DNA of 32,103 nt from a virus: positions 1 through 32,103 of IMG/VR virus record IMGVR_UViG_3300021963_000430; one strand, given 5' to 3'. The translations under genes were made by a program, and so were the position numbers. This document shows, in pieces, positions 31,601-32,103 of this stretch; position 1 is the first letter of the stretch, and every line of letters starts with the position of its first letter. The notes under the pieces were generated by a model. It ran no database searches, was not told where the DNA came from, and worked only from the letters and a program-made list of their open reading frames with translations.

Positions 31601-32103
31601 CAAGCAGTGGAAGGAACAGAACCCAGACTCTGTTGACAGAAGCCTAAACACGATTGAGGTGCTTGAGCAGTCTATGTATCTGCTTAAGAACGGTGTAGTT
31701 ACCGTTGGAAATAAGGGCGATAGGTTCAACTACAGAGACAGCATCCACACCACACTTAGCAAGGAAGACATTGATAAGATATATACAATTGCTGAAAAGA
31801 AGTTTGGTATAAGTAAAATTAGAGACAAGTGGGTAGAAGTTAAGGACTCAAATGGCGTTAAGAGATTGCAAAAAGTAAAGGCAGAAGATACTATTAAGAA
31901 GGTCACTGCAGAAATGGAACTATGGGTTCAAAAGCAGATTGACCAAGGGATAGTGGAAACTACGCCAAAGGAACTTAGACCTATACTAGCCAGAAGAAAG
32001 TCTCCGTTCATCACAAGAAGCGACATAGGTCACATTCCTGTTGACTCTCTTGTGCGTATGCAGGGCTTTATGGATGTCTGGAAGCAGGAGGTTGCAAAGC
32101 ATA
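22662..32103 (+). CDS. Giant virion/polyvalent protein, 3' end outside window
   Basis: ATG 22662 opens a frame with no stop in 3147 codons; the gene runs off the window, so the product exceeds 3147 residues. It fills the T7 gp16 position but is at least 2.4 times that protein's 1318 residues. Seen in order: hydrophilic N-terminus; Gly-rich hydrophobic stretch (residues 406-447); SEETFHGLL, like a zincin site lacking the first His (E573, H576); a basic linker KPRKKKPKK (about 848); an ADP-ribosyltransferase-like stretch (about 1250-1440) with LHFTPDIYEAGFF, DYGIHSIGYKN and GHEYSSVAVFEP (E1410); coiled coils at 2066-2182, 2277-2374 and 2660-2765. No N-terminal transglycosylase or RNA-polymerase motif is recognised. 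It is probably packed in the head and ejected. Codons are AGA-rich. Confidence 0.85.
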   Translation, partial: MSEISYSSSEELRRYASQMGLRLPTEEAISNPEVPLQNEQNADIPAEIPEEFKGEYLAEMDKRYGHLGYVMPFEDYQIYKKFLDKKKVSMWNTIGEAVAATTTDLATGAWELTKDTATLKVPKVVGSTIEGAAVGTKNWLYMYEQAKYDKNSWLSKMLFDNHATPEDEYLSYQEALKVREMIHKDQNEGIWVPPKVNVGGMEIDLTNPAVVQAISYVADPSWLIPNLGVESAIAKGMRGATAAVGLGENLTKASAYALKKASQGFGKLGDMGETISAKIAKVDKGVGEVMSDMTGHEHHITAQGKIQGNEGLVRSAESGLGVNKVTIPAWAQVSMVWGGSKLTEGIGRLGETTFKLAAEESKIAGMALSERVALESTNKSIQKVATFWSQNATPFVEWVTNTTKVGLHSSMYGGAFGFAFGGEEGLYHGLGTGFVIGSAFNQIGVLHNTVSGGDAVKDTVKQFLWATSHYDFHNQEGVMRYLENAYAEGGTKGQLRVMSQIAAAERLLPDDPIRILTEKKIKEMSTSIEWDAYERQNLANPEFGGITFVKNKDGKSVILINADRAARSAVSEETFHGLLLTKRYGKEFSKHAIDALVGTEDKLGALYRMPKDKAVALLEQFRDQYFNLEKSTTGHIPENMSGMYKKFNDAIERFKGGEKPTVLNGFFEEFMASYWNRFVEEKPLDYLLKGGDLGLIRNAIEGAKDFYRNTMAKDLQEAGVQLVKGETADMFLIDQNTKQRVRIPILEKLMKHYVKELNSGMYDGWALNNKKYADTNTLLNSDFDHLLRQDVESGTVVPKSLAEVEKEMQGRIAALAEALINLPKEDRGLRLDLMNESGESVAQFQPAKPRKKKPKKEVLPETTKPSEAIDLQKERAWFEKHRRKFSGTDVTPSDLSELGPKKGGKPRKVEREAGTGRWSLEKEGDFWESVWQGNPRVRITGLATPKEISLFEQYLGQHTAARLRELNLVIETSRAGRTDQISNIIRSTVITYEKSTEDGREQGRFVEERRFVPLELNMYFKAKPKGKPKDGIQKYVVGEARLLATVFDWDAYLRREDFIYNKIDDGELHFKGVRNLFATQQNLRESVKALLSNYSLGNHAEAGLKLFSRGRGGERDAALKRDIVNAAIGFHPTKEMMKKRRYKNTPLDFQMREAMPETFNVVKSFRVDRMSGVRAENGEGFRYDHNEAYKRVQANFSPAITRRDNNGHIIPAGAGHIIKDTVYRNKEGEHIAVYGLRTPSSEILVRADRSRVFDYVDEGLADSMEASIPSLRGSQYTSKNGWLHFTPDIYEAGFFEDKKMRVGYIDSQSHLDISDIPFGTDMRTAVSTVASRIAETTGTPIGKVTEDLLRMKDDNGRRIFDTFQKDTDPISSSMPTMDEWLMTANSKKLFRDYGIHSIGYKNTNPITGHEYSSVAVFEPKRFIENRQVKGLNDFMFQPSKTIGDKYKEMVKKAGSDDITALLKFKINEQGEVVPRDKFEHQITEQSIRDVVNFNEMLVSDALKYLKDEKVFTQETYKRFKETMTPKVAQVLRERFKSAPKEVIDKIAQFSMDGYATYVSSLAVANRQISPFGRETYIPKVSLNADSALIQNASKYGITPKTLAETGIPSLGHWVEMSEGEYMALKNYKNWGKTLEFVKTNRELEANKKIAELEKKGTGYGRRLSKTERDAIRVPLFDIESMRTEAVERILRENNGIAGLVDNMAERQKQLVFLVDASILGTGKIGDDNLVLSTYAKNRMMEAFMKRNIGFARQLIKTERGYARQSMQEIVTAYDAIVTSRRDIAGEASEAWAMWDRQNREVQNIISDDAKQRILDFLSAYHIKDVNPEILDKIRAKLYDESAKGFIELGTPEAIARSVELYAFFDAGGKSNLARIRESIKRNYIESINALEKEGFYGVRWQSKDLSKSDGNVAINETVTIKNVNRAWNFDGTHLTVIEKISDKNPSEKILTLHDKDGNVLMRKNYQSRVEKQTKDNQGTFLVELPQSIIDEKVDLFLQEATQVVRNKIGTGDIPAQQLIEGPYQEVKGNMKNLLLEIAKTKRGFMGQSSNDRYRLYRNGDYFIAQEINNELGFDVPSRIKQLEEQLASGKANASRRITDAERINITNRVNKIEEILSQSKFGNPQREQELRIEMGRLNEQLESGTKKSDKLSKTQELSIDEKVKLRDEITRLKKFQTQDLGFSFVIDKKYNAEILTFKFGSLTERNTELTKMVTHKGRGSNAAFEKFAEKAFLEFNQFLNGQRLKEMNRLGVILGEGTHKDSVIPQIRQLMDKLNEMEKVQRGFYNTEKKRINNERRLNGQKPLEEKKIVEQIKKDLDALDDASIEAEAMHLAAAEQLFQLNVLDKMNGMTPERVEELLYRISAKRREVDLNQYHMPVPKNKDVVGMIGELQRSLVENGNKFAVLQDKFNQMHDGLYGRSDEQAAIKEQIGFLSRRYLYAKGIKLNAKRQFIEQATLHDFDVVSKFDYMKLRTMRPQGDGVSYGEPSYLVDVDGVLGRGHEEYRTTKDYTDEFKARLVELKSYYDIGLTQGDLSIKNILGIELTPANTDISIHHHLRNRLTQKNLGDEGYAWANDPRNRKFIKSLDTDIMEGRIDHNEAVQRIKDEQIISSIGKDGVDLKDTVQAMSDTIEKIAIVANRLNLAHRGIELVDMNSDIQSEFPMFRKYRAEIPKDIPKLETELKKLRSLKTSLKQRYENILKKAGDDKAPPEFKRLVAEYRHIDYREAIAKKNTKQDRQRLREMEKLRKSSIKNLFRQYDDFAKNLGMKGIRDSRLEIHPSDPRTQYIAYAFPEISSDFFQSSWRQWDLNTSSPEGHPNAGIVGGRDSLPEAGALPNANPAIKAWTSTVGPEVRRFISQESRDLKRPVYLADYIHFAHAKRAYHERNPSMPMSAADAHLLKFFFPRETSRGLLADKINRVPEEKMKQHEAYTNGILDNLKSSTERERFIRSFVVDALDLITDNGGLREAALKKLKQMSDAEFKQWKEQNPDSVDRSLNTIEVLEQSMYLLKNGVVTVGNKGDRFNYRDSIHTTLSKEDIDKIYTIAEKKFGISKIRDKWVEVKDSNGVKRLQKVKAEDTIKKVTAEMELWVQKQIDQGIVETTPKELRPILARRKSPFITRSDIGHIPVDSLVRMQGFMDVWKQEVAKH

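Overview
The window is part of the genome of a tailed double-stranded DNA phage with a short-tailed (podovirus-like) virion. Every gene I can support lies on the + strand, genes are packed with overlaps or very short gaps, and the late genes run in the order terminase large subunit, portal, scaffold, major capsid protein, connector, beta-rich tail nozzle, tail fibre, internal virion proteins. I see no tape-measure, tail-tube or sheath gene. The stretch from the nozzle onward matches the T7 gp12-gp16 order in protein size and character, except that a tail-fibre gene sits after the nozzle and the gp16 slot holds a giant protein. It runs from 22662 past the window end with no stop in at least 3147 codons.

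Region by region: 1-5500 is a G+C-richer early or accessory module with a zinc-finger-like protein, a ribbon-helix-helix-like protein, an acidic 279-residue protein, a DUF932-like protein, a conserved MGLDxY-type protein, a Lys/Ala-rich basic protein and two tiny membrane-type peptides. It also holds structured RNA elements followed by leaders made only of A and C. 5500-5873 is a gene-free junction with a strong rho-independent terminator, G-rich direct repeats and three tandem 23-bp iterons. 5874-8269 holds small basic genes, a Lys/Cys microprotein, tRNA-Thr(TGU), an HNH endonuclease and an unrecognised 317-residue protein. 8270-22653 is the packaging, head and tail module. 22662-32103 is the giant gene, cut by the window end.

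Almost no start codon has a Shine-Dalgarno sequence. Many late genes begin inside a TAATG stop-start overlap, and three early genes sit behind A/C-only leaders. This fits a host that does not rely on Shine-Dalgarno pairing (Bacteroidota and some other phyla), but the host cannot be named from this sequence. TAA, TGA and TAG all end genes, so the code is standard. Codon use changes at the 5.5 kb junction: the early genes use CGN arginine and ACC/ACG threonine, while most late genes use AGA and more ACA/ACT. The phage tRNA-Thr(TGU) may serve those ACA codons.

How it works together: TerL and the portal package DNA into a shell built from the DUF5309-like capsid protein on the scaffold; the connector, nozzle and fibre form the tail; the 140, 280, 722 and >=3147-residue proteins are most likely packed inside the head and ejected. 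The giant carries a stretch resembling the ADP-ribosyltransferase domains of phage polyvalent proteins, so it may act on the host at entry. Neither lysis nor replication genes could be identified with confidence.
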